Shown here piece after piece: positions 29,956 through 39,406 of a stretch of 64,000 nucleotides of DNA (positions are counted from its first letter, which is position 1; each line of letters begins with the position of its first letter). The translations under genes and the position numbers were made by a program. This DNA comes from Pseudoalteromonas sp. CO133X (GTDB lineage: Bacteria > Pseudomonadota > Gammaproteobacteria > Enterobacterales > Alteromonadaceae). The stretch lies in NCBI GenBank assembly GCA_004208945.1, contig SGPE01000008.1, positions 186,001 through 250,000 of the forward strand, written 5' to 3'. Below the pieces are notes generated by a model, which ran no database searches, was not told where the DNA came from, and saw only the letters and a list, made by a program, of their open reading frames with translations.

Positions 29956-32412
29956 TTGAGTTTTAAGCGAGCATGTGTTGGTCTGCTAGGAGTCATGCTA
30001 AGCGTGGTGCTGTTGGCGTATCTGTTTAGGTTACCACTGACATCGTGGTACTTAACACCTTTGCTTGGTAAAAGTGGCGTTGAGCTTCACTGTATTGACT
30101 GGTCATTAACTAGCAAGCTTGATTTAAGTATCGAGAAATTATGTTTAACCTATCAAGGGCAGCAAATTGAGTTAGCAGGTATTATTGCTAATAAGCAGCA
30201 GGTGACAATTTCCCGAGCTAATTTGACTGTCAGTAACTTGGCAGACAAACAAGCATCAAATTCAACGCAAACCGAATTTAAAAAGCTTGCTCTAACATTG
30301 CCTGAACAAAGACCGCTAATAAGCATTCAGCAGCTTGATGTAGTCTCACCGTTTACCGACACCCCTGTTAGATTGACGATACAAGAAAAACGCCTAAACC
30401 ATTTTATGATTTCGCGGGATCTTAATGCAGACGTTGCAATCGCTAATTATGAAGTGAAAGCCAATATTGCCCTTGATGATAAAATAGCTGAGCGATTCAT
30501 TGAGTTACCAAAAGATAGCCATTTTACCAGCGAGTCACAGCTTAGGTTTGATGGCATCACGGTTGCGATTGAAAGCGTAATTAATGCAAATTATCAGCAC
30601 GCTTTCGAGCAATGTGAGTTAAGTTTTACTACTCACGGACAAGCAAGTGCTAAGTACCAATTAAATCAACAGCATTTATACGCGGATTTATCAGCTTTAC
30701 AAAATCAACTTAGTGCAAACCGAGACTGCTTAAACACCACAGCAAATCAACAACATCAATCATTTATTGAAGCGCAGTTACCGCTTACTTGGCAGTTACA
30801 AATTGAACAGCCTGTAACTGTTGAAGGTGAGCGACTATCAGTCCCAATTGTAAAACTGCTAACAACTGAAGGGCAAAGTGAGATTACAGTGAGTAATACG
30901 GCGCTTTCTTTACAAAACCCGCTTACATCACTTAATAGTCAAGTTAGGGTTGATTTTAATAGTAGAGATATTGATGAACTTAAGCTCAGTGCGCATTTGA
31001 ATGAAAAAAACGTTACTGCAGATTTTCAGCTGTCATTGGATTCACACCCTGCATTTTTAGATTTTCAGGCTGATGGTATTCAGGTTAGTGGCAAGTTGAG
31101 TGTTAATGAATTGCTCTCTAAGCCTACAGTTGGAAAACTCACCGCAGATGTAAGTGCTAAAAATGCGCTTTTAGCAGATCTAAAAATAACTGAGTTTACT
31201 AGCCATATTGATACTCAACTAAGTGATGAGCAACACTTAAGTGCTAAAGTAAGTAGTCAAGCTAAGTCTATAAATTACAATGAGATTCAAGTTTTGAAAA
31301 TCAATAATGAGCTCAGTGTAAATAGTGACTTAAGTGTGGGTGAATTATTTGCCGATATTGATGCAAAAACCACAGCAGCTAAATTAATAACTCCAAAAAT
31401 TACCTTAAATAAGCTCTCAATAGTAACTAACGCTTTGCAAAGCAGAGCCTTACAAGCAACGCATCATGTGTTTGCAGATGGCTTGGAGGCGCTTGTCAGC
31501 CATCATATGTCCAAGGTTGCGCATCCATTTGAGTTAGTGATACCAGAACAAGCTATATCAAAGTTCAACCCTATCATTTCCCAATTCGAACCGCTCGTGA
31601 CAATTACTGATGGTGTTGTTTCAGGGATTATAAAAGGCGATGTAAATTTACAGCAGGCAAAGGGTGATATTCGGATCGCAAAATTAGCAGCGCTTTATAA
31701 TGATTACCTTGCTAATGACTTTAATGTAGATATTGAAGGTGCGTTTAATTCAGGGCAGCTTAATATTGTGCCAACTAAATTTACACTCAATGAACTGCGA
31801 GCGGGTGCCGTTGTAAAAAAAGTACAAGGCCGATTAAATCTTGATAATAATAAGCCTTGTGTATCAAAAGTGACAGGGCATGTGTTAGGCGGAGCGTTTG
31901 TTGTCAATCAATTTTGTCCATTGCTTGATAGTCAAACTGTCACGGCTAAGTTTGAGAATATAGATGCTAGTAAGCTCGTCACCCTAGATGCAGAGTCAGG
32001 TATTAGTTTATCAGGACGACTGGCAGGGACACTGCCTATTACGATAAATAAGCAAGGTATTGCAGTAAAGCAAGGGCAGTTAGTGAACCAAGGAGAGGGT
32101 AAACTGCTGATCACTAATAACGCTGGCTTCGAAGCGGTAAAAGCGCAGCAACAAGAGTTGAGTACGACACTGAGTTTGTTAGAAAACTTAGCTATTAAAC
32201 AGCTAAAAAGTAGCGTAAATTTAAAGCCAGATGGTTGGTTGCACTTAGGTGTAAACTTACAAGGCTATAATGAACAACAGCAACAAGCGGTTAATTTTAA
32301 TTATAACCATGAAGAGAACGTCTTCACCTTATTAAGGGCGTTGCGCTTAAGTGACGAAATTACTCAAAGAGTTGAAAAAGAGTATGCAAAAAAAGGAAGC
32401 AATAATGGCTAA
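29956..32412 (+). CDS. ydbH: YdbH-family AsmA-like envelope protein
   Basis: An 818-residue bridge-type protein with one N-terminal membrane helix (about 8-26) and a long beta-rich periplasmic part. In E. coli YdbH is one of the AsmA-like proteins, with TamB and YhdP, proposed to carry phospholipids to the outer membrane. The C-terminal third is the most conserved (VSGIIKGDVNLQ, LNELRAGAVVKKVQGRLNL, LSGRLAGTLPITI). The start is TTG with AAGGAGA five bases upstream, a strong ribosome binding site. The 3' end overlaps ynbE by eight bases, and ydbL follows, so the whole ydbH-ynbE-ydbL set is present. Confidence 0.9.
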   Translation: MSFKRACVGLLGVMLSVVLLAYLFRLPLTSWYLTPLLGKSGVELHCIDWSLTSKLDLSIEKLCLTYQGQQIELAGIIANKQQVTISRANLTVSNLADKQASNSTQTEFKKLALTLPEQRPLISIQQLDVVSPFTDTPVRLTIQEKRLNHFMISRDLNADVAIANYEVKANIALDDKIAERFIELPKDSHFTSESQLRFDGITVAIESVINANYQHAFEQCELSFTTHGQASAKYQLNQQHLYADLSALQNQLSANRDCLNTTANQQHQSFIEAQLPLTWQLQIEQPVTVEGERLSVPIVKLLTTEGQSEITVSNTALSLQNPLTSLNSQVRVDFNSRDIDELKLSAHLNEKNVTADFQLSLDSHPAFLDFQADGIQVSGKLSVNELLSKPTVGKLTADVSAKNALLADLKITEFTSHIDTQLSDEQHLSAKVSSQAKSINYNEIQVLKINNELSVNSDLSVGELFADIDAKTTAAKLITPKITLNKLSIVTNALQSRALQATHHVFADGLEALVSHHMSKVAHPFELVIPEQAISKFNPIISQFEPLVTITDGVVSGIIKGDVNLQQAKGDIRIAKLAALYNDYLANDFNVDIEGAFNSGQLNIVPTKFTLNELRAGAVVKKVQGRLNLDNNKPCVSKVTGHVLGGAFVVNQFCPLLDSQTVTAKFENIDASKLVTLDAESGISLSGRLAGTLPITINKQGIAVKQGQLVNQGEGKLLITNNAGFEAVKAQQQELSTTLSLLENLAIKQLKSSVNLKPDGWLHLGVNLQGYNEQQQQAVNFNYNHEENVFTLLRALRLSDEITQRVEKEYAKKGSNNG

Positions 32413-32587
32413 ATGGTTAGTAATGCTAACAGCTTTAGGGCTTTTAAGTGCCTGTACTCACCGTGTTGAGGTGGCAGCGAAAGAGCCAATTACAATCAAC
32501 TTAAACGTAAAAGTTGACCATGAGATCCGCGTTAAAGTGGATAAAGAACTTGATACCCTGTTCAGTGATGATAGTGAATTATTCTAA
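32405..32587 (+). CDS. ynbE: YnbE-family outer-membrane lipoprotein
   Basis: A 60-residue lipoprotein. The signal MAKWLVMLTALGLLSACTH ends in the lipobox LSAC; Thr at +2 suggests outer-membrane sorting. The mature part, RVEV, KEPITINLNVKVDHEIRVK, is the YnbE family signature. In E. coli YnbE pairs with the C-terminus of YdbH by beta-strand stacking. The ATG overlaps the end of ydbH (ATGGCTAA), so it is translationally coupled. Confidence 0.92.
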   Translation: MAKWLVMLTALGLLSACTHRVEVAAKEPITINLNVKVDHEIRVKVDKELDTLFSDDSELF

Positions 32588-32596
32588 GGAGCAAAC

Positions 32597-32932
32597 ATGC
32601 GTAAATTACAACTTAAAAAATTGAATGTGATCACTTTAATTAGTGCTGTTTGTTTATCATTTTCTGCTTGGGCAATTAGCCTAGATGATGCAAAAAACCA
32701 AGGATTAGTAGGTGAAGATAGCTCGGGTTATTTAGGCTTAGTGGTAAATAATAGTGAAGCGAAAGCACTTATTAACGATATAAATGCCAAGCGTAAAGAA
32801 CAGTATTTAAAGCTTGCGAAAAAGAATAATTTGTCTTTGTCACAAGTGGAAGCCCTTGCAGCAGCAAAAACCATCGAGAAAACAAAGTCTGGCCATTATA
32901 TTGAAGTAAATGGTGAGTGGGTTAAAAAATAG
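32597..32932 (+). CDS. ydbL: YdbL-family periplasmic protein (DUF1318)
   Basis: A 111-residue exported protein with a signal peptide ending near SFSAWA, then the DUF1318 body: SLDDAKNQGLVGEDSSGYLG, a helix with KALINDINAKRKEQYLKLAKKN, and the end GHYIEVNGEWVKK. In E. coli YdbL is reported to limit YdbH-YnbE multimer formation. It starts 9 bases after ynbE, with AAGGAG before the ATG, and closes the operon at a shared terminator. Confidence 0.93.
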   Translation: MRKLQLKKLNVITLISAVCLSFSAWAISLDDAKNQGLVGEDSSGYLGLVVNNSEAKALINDINAKRKEQYLKLAKKNNLSLSQVEALAAAKTIEKTKSGHYIEVNGEWVKK

Positions 32933-32948
32933 TCTTCGTACTAACTAA

Positions 32949-32976
32949 AAAGCCAGCAATGCTGGCTTTATTTTTT
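32949..32976 (+). terminator. Terminator after ydbL
   Basis: AAAGCCAGC-AAT-GCTGGCTTT followed by ATTTTTT. It overlaps the last codon of the converging DUF1415 gene. Confidence 0.85.
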
Positions 32977-33528
32977 ATTAATACAGTTTTGTAGTAACTG
33001 TTGCCAAAAGTCGATGCCTTTGCGTCTTGCTAGTTTAATATTATGCTCTGGGATAGACTCAGGTTCATCGTAGTTTTCTAGCGCTTCGCTCATGCTGGCT
33101 TCACGAATTAAATGCAGCGTTGGGTAAGGTGCACGATTGGTGTAATTAGCAGCATCACTATCATCACTGTCAGCAAATACATAGTCAGGATGAAAGTTGG
33201 CTATTTGATATTTACCTTCATACCCTTGCGCAGCTAAAAGTGCATTGGCTAAATCGACTAAATCTAAGAACTCTTCAAAATCCTTAAAGCCTTGCTCAAA
33301 CATCAAAAGGGTTGTTTCGCGCTGTGCTTGTTGGTCTAGCTCGTTACACTCGTGAAGCATATCCATTACCGCATCATCAATCGTTACTGACTGACTGATT
33401 TGATAATGAATGCAATTGCTTTCAACTTCTTTACGGGCAAAGGGGCAAAAATTGTATTTTACAATTACGCTGGAAACCCATTCGCGCATTTGTTTTTCTG
33501 GGCGATTCATAGTGTGCTTTGAACTCAC
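32968..33528 (-). CDS. DUF1415 family protein
   Basis: A 186-residue cytoplasmic protein of unknown function, recognisable as the DUF1415 family from EWVSSVIVKYNFCPFARKEV near the start, LLMFEQGFKDFEEFLDLVDLA and NFHPDYVFADSDDSDAANYTNRAPYPTLHLIRE. The conserved NFCPFA Cys and the HPDYVFAD acidic stretch suggest a metal or cofactor site, an inference only. It starts 22 bases after waaA on the same strand and is probably in its operon. Confidence 0.88.
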   Translation of the reverse strand: MSSKHTMNRPEKQMREWVSSVIVKYNFCPFARKEVESNCIHYQISQSVTIDDAVMDMLHECNELDQQAQRETTLLMFEQGFKDFEEFLDLVDLANALLAAQGYEGKYQIANFHPDYVFADSDDSDAANYTNRAPYPTLHLIREASMSEALENYDEPESIPEHNIKLARRKGIDFWQQLLQNCINKK

Positions 33529-33550
33529 GTTATTTCTCTATTTATCTATT

Positions 33551-34810
33551 CTAACTTTCTAAGTAAAGCTCAATTAAATTGACAGTTTTGCTAATAGCAC
33601 CTTGGTTATTAGCGACGCACTTCGCAGCTTGTTGACCAAGCTTAATTGTCTCTTGTACATCAGTACTCAAAGCGATAAGCGTATCAGCAAGGTGATTTTC
33701 ATCGGTAACGATTTTAGCTCCTAAAGCACTAATCAGCTCAGGATAAATATGATCAAAGTTATAAGTATGAGGGCCTGCTAATACGCCAACAGAAAACGCA
33801 GCTGACTCTAATGGGTTATGGCCGCCTCGCTCTATTAAACTACCGCCAACATAGCTGATGTTTGCCACACCATATAAGCATTGTAACTCACCTAACGTGT
33901 CTGCTAGCACAACTTGTTGGTTGTTATAGTTACCTTCACTGCGACGACTAAAGCTCAAATTTGAACTTTTTAATATTTCCGCAACTTTATCAAATTGCTC
34001 TGGGTGTCGCGGAGCAATAATCAAAAGAGCGTTGGGTAACGTTTTTAACAGCTTCTCATGAGCAGTTAAAATTAGCTCATGCTCAACGGGGTGAGTAGAG
34101 CCTGCAACCCAAATAAATCGCTCGTTGTTATATTGACTTTTAAGTGCAGCGACTTTAATTAATTGTTCATTTGTTGGCGTGATATCAAACTTAATAGAGC
34201 CAAATACGCGTGCCTTTTCAGGCTTTAAACCAAGCTCAATGAAACGATTCGCATCATCTTGGTTATGACTTGCAAGCGCACTGATTGAATTCATAATCAC
34301 TTTTGTTAGTGGCATCACCTTTTGATAACCCTGCTGTGATTTAACAGAAAGGCGCGCGTTTAAAATAAGCACTTTAATCCCACGTTTATTGCTTTGCGCC
34401 ATTAAATTGGGCCACAGCTCTGTTTCCAAAATACACAGTACTTGAGGTTTAACTCGTTTTAAAAAGCGGTGAGTAGCGCCAGGAAAATCAATAGGTAAAT
34501 AACAGCAATTAACAGAGTCTTGGAAGTTGTTTTTTATTTGCTCACGGCCAGTCGGGGTATTGCATGTTACTAAAATACTTAAATTGGGATTGTGCTGTTT
34601 GATAGCTTTTATGAGCGGCGTTGCTGCAAGCACCTCACCAACCGATGCGCAATGAATAACAATATCTTGCTTTTTAGTTGCTAAAAAACCAAAGCGCTCC
34701 GCAAAATGATGACGATAACCGCCATTTTTTTTACCCCTTAGCACGTATAGATAGAAGATAATAAGCGGGCTAAGTATATATAAAATCAAGGAGTATAAAA
34801 TACGCGCCAT
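33551..34810 (-). CDS. waaA: 3-deoxy-D-manno-octulosonic acid transferase
   Basis: Transfers Kdo from CMP-Kdo to lipid A precursor at the inner membrane. 419 residues from the ATG at 34810; a GTG directly before it is equally close to the AGG ribosome binding site. An N-terminal membrane anchor is followed by the GT30 domain with HCASVGEVLAATPLI (the conserved catalytic Glu), ETELWPNLM, AGSTHPVEHE, APRHPEQF and the GGHNPLESAAF sugar-nucleotide loop. First gene of a minus-strand pair with the DUF1415 gene; divergent from the Wzi-like gene. Confidence 0.96.
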   Translation of the reverse strand: MARILYSLILYILSPLIIFYLYVLRGKKNGGYRHHFAERFGFLATKKQDIVIHCASVGEVLAATPLIKAIKQHNPNLSILVTCNTPTGREQIKNNFQDSVNCCYLPIDFPGATHRFLKRVKPQVLCILETELWPNLMAQSNKRGIKVLILNARLSVKSQQGYQKVMPLTKVIMNSISALASHNQDDANRFIELGLKPEKARVFGSIKFDITPTNEQLIKVAALKSQYNNERFIWVAGSTHPVEHELILTAHEKLLKTLPNALLIIAPRHPEQFDKVAEILKSSNLSFSRRSEGNYNNQQVVLADTLGELQCLYGVANISYVGGSLIERGGHNPLESAAFSVGVLAGPHTYNFDHIYPELISALGAKIVTDENHLADTLIALSTDVQETIKLGQQAAKCVANNQGAISKTVNLIELYLES

Positions 34811-34966
34811 CACTGTGCCTACAACATAGATAAAACGCTATGATAACGTGGAACATAGCTCAGCTGAATATAAAATGTTAAAAACAGTTATCTTTAAGAG
34901 TTTTAAGTGTGTCGACGCGTCGAATTTGGTAATATTTCAAATACTTTGTATAGGGACTATGTAGTT

Positions 34967-36454
34967 ATGAAATTAAAAATGATAAAAGCCTCAATTGTAG
35001 GTGTGTTACTTAGTTGTTCCTCCCCACTATTTGCAACGCCCACAGCCTACTTACCTATAGGCATGGACGCACAGCTTGATCATCAATTAGATACACTATT
35101 TGCACTTACCTCTGGGACACCGATGGCTAAACCTTATCGGTTGGCTGAAGTCGAGACAGCACTCACTAAACTAGAAAGCTCTGAGCCTGCATTGGTCGCA
35201 GCTATTCGCGCTAAGATTAAACCTTATCAAAGTGATGATGCTATAACTCGCGTTGGCGTGAAACTTCAGGTTGACTCTGATACCAGCAAACAAATAGCGA
35301 ATCAGCGAGGTTTGAGTTCTGATGAGTGGGGGCAAGGCTTTTTTGAAGGCATATGGCGTGCGAACGATTACACATTAGTGCAAGTTGGTCTTGATTATCG
35401 TGCTAAAGCTAATAAGTTTGTAAATTACAACACATTCGTTAGTTTTGCTGGTGAAGATCTTCAATTAAATATTGGTTATAAAGAGCATTGGTTCTCACCA
35501 TTTAAACACTCTGCGCAAGTGATTTCTACCAACGCAAAAACAGCGCCATCGGTATCGATAGGCATGGTTCAGCCAGCACATAATTGGTGGAATTTCGACT
35601 TTGAGCTGTACTATTCAGAATTAGAGCATGTTGATAACGGCATCCTTTATCAAAATGAGCTTCATAGTGGTACACCTAAGCTTGCAGGTACGCATTTTAG
35701 TATTGAGCCAATCAATGGTTGGAAAATTGGCATCAACCGTATGATGCAATTTGGTGGTGGTCCTCGCAAGGTTGATGCAGGTGATGTGTTTGATGCATTT
35801 TTTGACCCTGCTGGAAACGACAACTCTGGCCTTACAGGGAGTAAAGATAACGAACTTGGCGATCAATACGCGACAATTACCAGTACCGTAAACTTTAATT
35901 GGGGCATGCCCATTGAACTTTATTTTGAGTATGGCGGTGAGGACACTAAAAACCATAAAAACTATCAATTTGGCAACACAGTAAGCAATGTGGGCTTTTT
36001 CTTACCGAAAATGACAGATGCCATGTCATTAAGGTATGAATATACCAATATGCACAGCCTATGGTATGTAAACGAAATTTATCCAGTTAACGGCAATACG
36101 GTGGGTGGATTTGTGACTGGCCACTATGCAGCTGATCAGCGTTATAGTGATTTTCATGCAGATGGCGTTGCGAAGGTTTATGCAGATGCGCCACCTACTC
36201 AAGTACATAGTATGGAACTTACTTACAATGAGAGCCTTAGTTCTTTATGGCGTGGTAAGTTAACCTTAATTGAAAACGAAAGTAATTATTTAAATGAATT
36301 TGGGCAAACAAGCGCAGACTATGAAAAAGCAGTTGAACTTCAATTGAGTAATACACGTCAATGGAATGAACACACACTCGAGACAACACTTACCTATGGT
36401 GAAGATGTGTTTGGAGAGAACTATACTTGGTTATCCGTTGCATTATTTTGGTAA
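34967..36454 (+). CDS. Wzi-like capsule assembly outer-membrane protein
   Basis: A 495-residue outer-membrane beta-barrel protein of the Wzi family, which helps retain surface polysaccharide. I start at the ATG at 34967, preceded by AGGGA, because it gives a signal peptide (MKLKMIKASIVGVLLSCSSPLFA). The N-terminal helical part is followed by repeated aromatic beta-strands (FNYNT-, GYKEHWFSPF, FFLPKMTDAMSLRYEYTN) and the protein ends in Phe-Trp, typical of a barrel terminus. It sits between waaA and gmhA, among core lipopolysaccharide genes, with no capsule locus in sight. Confidence 0.85.
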   Translation: MKLKMIKASIVGVLLSCSSPLFATPTAYLPIGMDAQLDHQLDTLFALTSGTPMAKPYRLAEVETALTKLESSEPALVAAIRAKIKPYQSDDAITRVGVKLQVDSDTSKQIANQRGLSSDEWGQGFFEGIWRANDYTLVQVGLDYRAKANKFVNYNTFVSFAGEDLQLNIGYKEHWFSPFKHSAQVISTNAKTAPSVSIGMVQPAHNWWNFDFELYYSELEHVDNGILYQNELHSGTPKLAGTHFSIEPINGWKIGINRMMQFGGGPRKVDAGDVFDAFFDPAGNDNSGLTGSKDNELGDQYATITSTVNFNWGMPIELYFEYGGEDTKNHKNYQFGNTVSNVGFFLPKMTDAMSLRYEYTNMHSLWYVNEIYPVNGNTVGGFVTGHYAADQRYSDFHADGVAKVYADAPPTQVHSMELTYNESLSSLWRGKLTLIENESNYLNEFGQTSADYEKAVELQLSNTRQWNEHTLETTLTYGEDVFGENYTWLSVALFW

Positions 36455-36486
36455 GCGAAGCCGTTATTTATTTTTGAGGAATATCT

Positions 36487-37077
36487 ATGTCTAATCTTGA
36501 TTCTGTAGCGGCAAGCTACCTAGAGAGTTTAAACCGTCATCAAATGTTGTTTGAAACGATGGAAACCTATCACCCAGAAGTGATGCAGCTTCTTGAAGCA
36601 TGCCATAGTACATTACAAGCTGGCGGAAAAGTGATTTGGTTTGGTAATGGTGGTAGTGCAGCCGATGCACAACATCTTGCTGCAGAGTTTGTCGTTCGCT
36701 ATAAATTAGAGCGAGGCCCACTTGCTTCTATTGCGCTTACAACAGACACCTCTATTCTGACAGCACACAGTAATGACTACCACTTTGACACGGTATTTGA
36801 ACGCCAAGTTCAAGCGCTATGTAAGGCTGATGACTTAGTGATTGGCTTAACGACTTCAGGCACGAGCCCTAATATTAATCTTGCGCTGGCTGCTGCAAAT
36901 GAAATTGGTGCGTATACTGTGGCTTTAACAGGCCGCGATGGCGGTAAAGTGAAAGATATCGCGAAGTTACCGATTATTATTAAAAATGACGAAACAGCAC
37001 GTATTCAAGAAGCGCACATGTTTATTGGTCATTGGTTGTGTGAAGCCATCGATATGGTTGTAGCGGAGCAAAAGTAA
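36487..37077 (+). CDS. gmhA: Phosphoheptose isomerase
   Basis: Converts sedoheptulose 7-phosphate to D-glycero-D-manno-heptose 7-phosphate, first step to ADP-heptose. 196 residues with a single SIS domain: [21 protein letters not shown], the [11 protein letters not shown] segment, [11 protein letters not shown] and the metal/active-site region at [18 protein letters not shown]. The ATG follows TGAGGAA. Its stop overlaps the hldE start by one base. Confidence 0.96.
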   Translation: MSNLDSVAASYLESLNRHQMLFETMETYHPEVMQLLEACHSTLQAGGKVIWFGNGGSAADAQHLAAEFVVRYKLERGPLASIALTTDTSILTAHSNDYHFDTVFERQVQALCKADDLVIGLTTSGTSPNINLALAAANEIGAYTVALTGRDGGKVKDIAKLPIIIKNDETARIQEAHMFIGHWLCEAIDMVVAEQK

Positions 37078-38519
37078 TGGATTTAGCGTTACTAAAAAAC
37101 CTTTCTAAAGCACGTATTTTGGTTGTTGGTGATGTCATGCTAGATAGATACTGGCATGGCGATTCAGGGCGTATTTCCCCAGAAGCGCCGGTACCTATCG
37201 TTAAAGTAAGTAAGTTTGAAGACAAGGCGGGTGGCGCGGCAAATGTTGCAAAGAATATAGCCCGTTTAGATGGCAAAGTAGGGTTGCTAGGTCTAGTTGG
37301 CGAAGATGAAAGTGGGCAGATCCTTGAAACAATTTTAAGCTCGGAAAAAATAGATTCTCAGCTAGTCAGTGTTTGTGAGCTTCCTACAATTTCTAAAATG
37401 CGTGTCATAAGCCGACATCAACAAGTTGTTCGCCTTGATTTAGAAGAAACCTTTACTGAACAGCACAGCCAATTATTACTCAACCGCTTAGAGTTAGTGC
37501 TTGATGATTACGATTTCGTATTGTTTTCAGATTACAACAAAGGTTCACTTAGCTTGATTCAGGCGATGATTCAGGTTGCTAAAAAAGCCGGAAAAACAGT
37601 ACTTGTCGATCCAAAATCATCGGATCTTAATTTATATCGTGGTGCAGACTACATAACGCCTAATTTAAACGAGTTTAAACTTGCTGGTGGACAAACAGGT
37701 TCAGAGCAAAGCTTAACAGACAGCGCACGCATGCTTATTAGTGAAGCAGGTATTGCGGCTATGTTATTAACACGTTCAGAACAAGGCATGTCCTTGATAA
37801 GCGAAGCTGAAAAGTTTGACTTTGCAGCTCAAGAGCTTGAAGTGAGTGATGTTACCGGAGCGGGAGATACGGTTATCGCGACCTTAGCGGTCATGTTAGG
37901 CGCTGGAATGACGCCTAAGGATGCTGTTGAAATTGCCAACCTTGCGGCGGGGATTGCTGTTAGTAAACTTGGTGCCGCAACCGTGTCTCCTGAAGAGCTT
38001 AGCCGTAAACTTGGTCAATACTTACAGCAAACAGGTGAGCACTATCAAACGCCGTTTGACGATGTTTTACAACATATTGAGTTTGCAAAGCAAAATGGTG
38101 AGAGAATAGTCTTCACAAACGGTTGCTTTGATATCCTTCATGCAGGGCATGTGCGTTATTTAGCGCAAGCAAAAGCAAGAGGCGATCGCTTAGTTGTGGG
38201 CTTGAATAACGATGAGTCTATTTCGCGATTAAAAGGCCCTGAACGACCAATTAACCCATTACAAGAGCGTGCAATGGTATTAAGTGCACTTGCTTCTGTC
38301 GATTGGGTGATCCCATTTGGTAGCGTAGAAGAAAATGATACACCAGCCAAACTCATTGAAACGATCAGCCCTGATGTACTCGTCAAAGGGGGCGATTACA
38401 CTGTTGAGCAAATTGCAGGTGCAGAGCATGTTTTGCGTCATGGTGGCAAAGTTGAAGTGCTTGAGTTTCTTGACGGGTGCTCAACCTCTAACGTGATTAG
38501 TAAAATTAAACAACCCTAA
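37077..38519 (+). CDS. hldE: Bifunctional heptose 7-phosphate kinase / heptose 1-phosphate adenylyltransferase
   Basis: Carries out two steps of ADP-heptose synthesis. 480 residues. The N-terminal ribokinase-like domain (about 1-320) has [25 protein letters not shown] and the kinase signature [14 protein letters not shown]. The C-terminal nucleotidyltransferase domain (about 340-480) has [17 protein letters not shown] and the ISKI-like end. One-base overlap with gmhA implies coupling. The gene that finishes the pathway, gmhB, lies 6 kb downstream past the peroxidase pair. Confidence 0.97.
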   Translation: MDLALLKNLSKARILVVGDVMLDRYWHGDSGRISPEAPVPIVKVSKFEDKAGGAANVAKNIARLDGKVGLLGLVGEDESGQILETILSSEKIDSQLVSVCELPTISKMRVISRHQQVVRLDLEETFTEQHSQLLLNRLELVLDDYDFVLFSDYNKGSLSLIQAMIQVAKKAGKTVLVDPKSSDLNLYRGADYITPNLNEFKLAGGQTGSEQSLTDSARMLISEAGIAAMLLTRSEQGMSLISEAEKFDFAAQELEVSDVTGAGDTVIATLAVMLGAGMTPKDAVEIANLAAGIAVSKLGAATVSPEELSRKLGQYLQQTGEHYQTPFDDVLQHIEFAKQNGERIVFTNGCFDILHAGHVRYLAQAKARGDRLVVGLNNDESISRLKGPERPINPLQERAMVLSALASVDWVIPFGSVEENDTPAKLIETISPDVLVKGGDYTVEQIAGAEHVLRHGGKVEVLEFLDGCSTSNVISKIKQP

Positions 38520-38583
38520 CCCTAAAGTGGTGGGGTTTTCTCAATCCTTTACGAAGCAGCCAGCCTGTAGCTGATTTTTATAA

Positions 38584-38617
38584 AGGCTTTTACTTATTAA
38601 TTAATAAGTAAAAGCCT
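38584..38617. repeat. 34-base perfect palindrome
   Basis: AGGCTTTTACTTATTAA followed by its exact reverse complement, with no loop. It lies 64 bases after hldE. There is no T-run immediately downstream on the plus strand, so it is not a canonical terminator. It could be an operator, a cruciform or an mRNA 3' hairpin. Confidence 0.85.
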
Positions 38618-38651
38618 GATTTAGATCAAGCAAGGGGTCAATTCAAGCCGA

Positions 38652-38691
38652 AAAATATGACTGCTATGATTAGTCTTTATAGTCATATTTT
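38652..38691. repeat. Inverted repeat, 11-base arms
   Basis: AAAATATGACT and AGTCATATTTT separated by 18 bases. Role unknown; the arms are AT-rich and could be an operator or a weak hairpin terminator. Confidence 0.7.
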
Positions 38692-39173
38692 AATCTTATA
38701 TTTAAAGTAAGTTCTTACTTCCTAGCAAATTACAGCTAACTATAGAACTAAAGTTCTGTTTTTTGCTGCCTGTTTATCTTCATATTTAAAAGTCGCTTTT
38801 AACTTGCTGATATTGTGTTCTATTTATTTTTCCTTTATGAGCTTTTTTAATTTTGAAAATTTAAAAATCAAAATTTTTATCATTATTTTTCACTACTTAC
38901 CTGTTTTTGAAATTTTATAATCTGCTTTGTTTTCTAGTTGTTTATCATTATTTAATCAAGAAAATAAATTAATATAATCTATAAAATCGATTTTATTTAA
39001 ACGTATTTTGCATCTAATGTATCTAAAAAAGGTCTGTCGTTGGTTAGGTTTTAGTACGTTGTTAATAATGAGGTTCTTTCATTTGTGCGACATAAAAACT
39101 CATGCACGGTATTGCATCGTGTAAGCAAAATTTGAGTGCAGAAACTAACCACTTTCAGGGCTTTACACGGCTT

Positions 39174-39248
39174 AAAACGTACCTACCACAAGTTACACAT
39201 TAGCAGGTTAGAAGGGGTGGTAGGTCGTTTTATATCGTTTTTCGATAT
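39174..39248 (+). repeat. Stem-loop pair upstream of katG
   Basis: AAAACGTACCTACCAC (39174-39189) pairs with GTGGTAGGTCGTTTT (39217-39231), with one bulged base. A second hairpin, ATATCG-TTTTT-CGATAT (39232-39248), follows at once. It may be a structured leader, a small RNA with terminator, or a mobile-element relic. Confidence 0.6.
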
Positions 39249-39406
39249 GATGGAGGTTGGTTTTCATATTAGTTTATTTTTGTGAGTTTGAATTCTGTTG
39301 AGCTTAATTTCTCTAAATTTCTAATGTTTTAGTTTTAGATTATTTAGGTGTTTGGCTTGATTTTAAATAGGTAGTTTAAAAATTATATTAGTTTGAGGAT
39401 TATGTT

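Larger units (their letters stand above)
38520..39406 (+). other. 887-base AT-rich intergenic gap upstream of katG
   Basis: The largest non-coding stretch in the window. It contains a 34-base perfect palindrome, an 11-base-arm inverted repeat, a 16-base palindrome (ATAAAATCGATTTTAT at 38981-38996), and a less AT-rich, structured patch at 39060-39250. Bases 38640-39060 are extremely AT-rich. The only small reading frames are 17-27 codons long with no ribosome binding site. No tRNA-like or transposase-like sequence is visible. It probably holds the katG promoter and separates the peroxidase genes from hldE. Confidence 0.7.

Noticed and set aside
38512..38540. Terminator directly after hldE (AACCC ... 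GGGGTTTT)
   Set aside because: Only a five-base stem with a long loop; too weak to call.
38657..38925. Short reading frames of 17 and 27 codons in the katG upstream gap
   Set aside because: Very AT-rich, no ribosome binding site and no recognisable feature.
39140..39215. Possible integron attC site (CTAACC ... GGTTAG)
   Set aside because: The core motifs and spacing do not match RYYYAAC/GTTRRRY, and no cassette gene or integrase is present.
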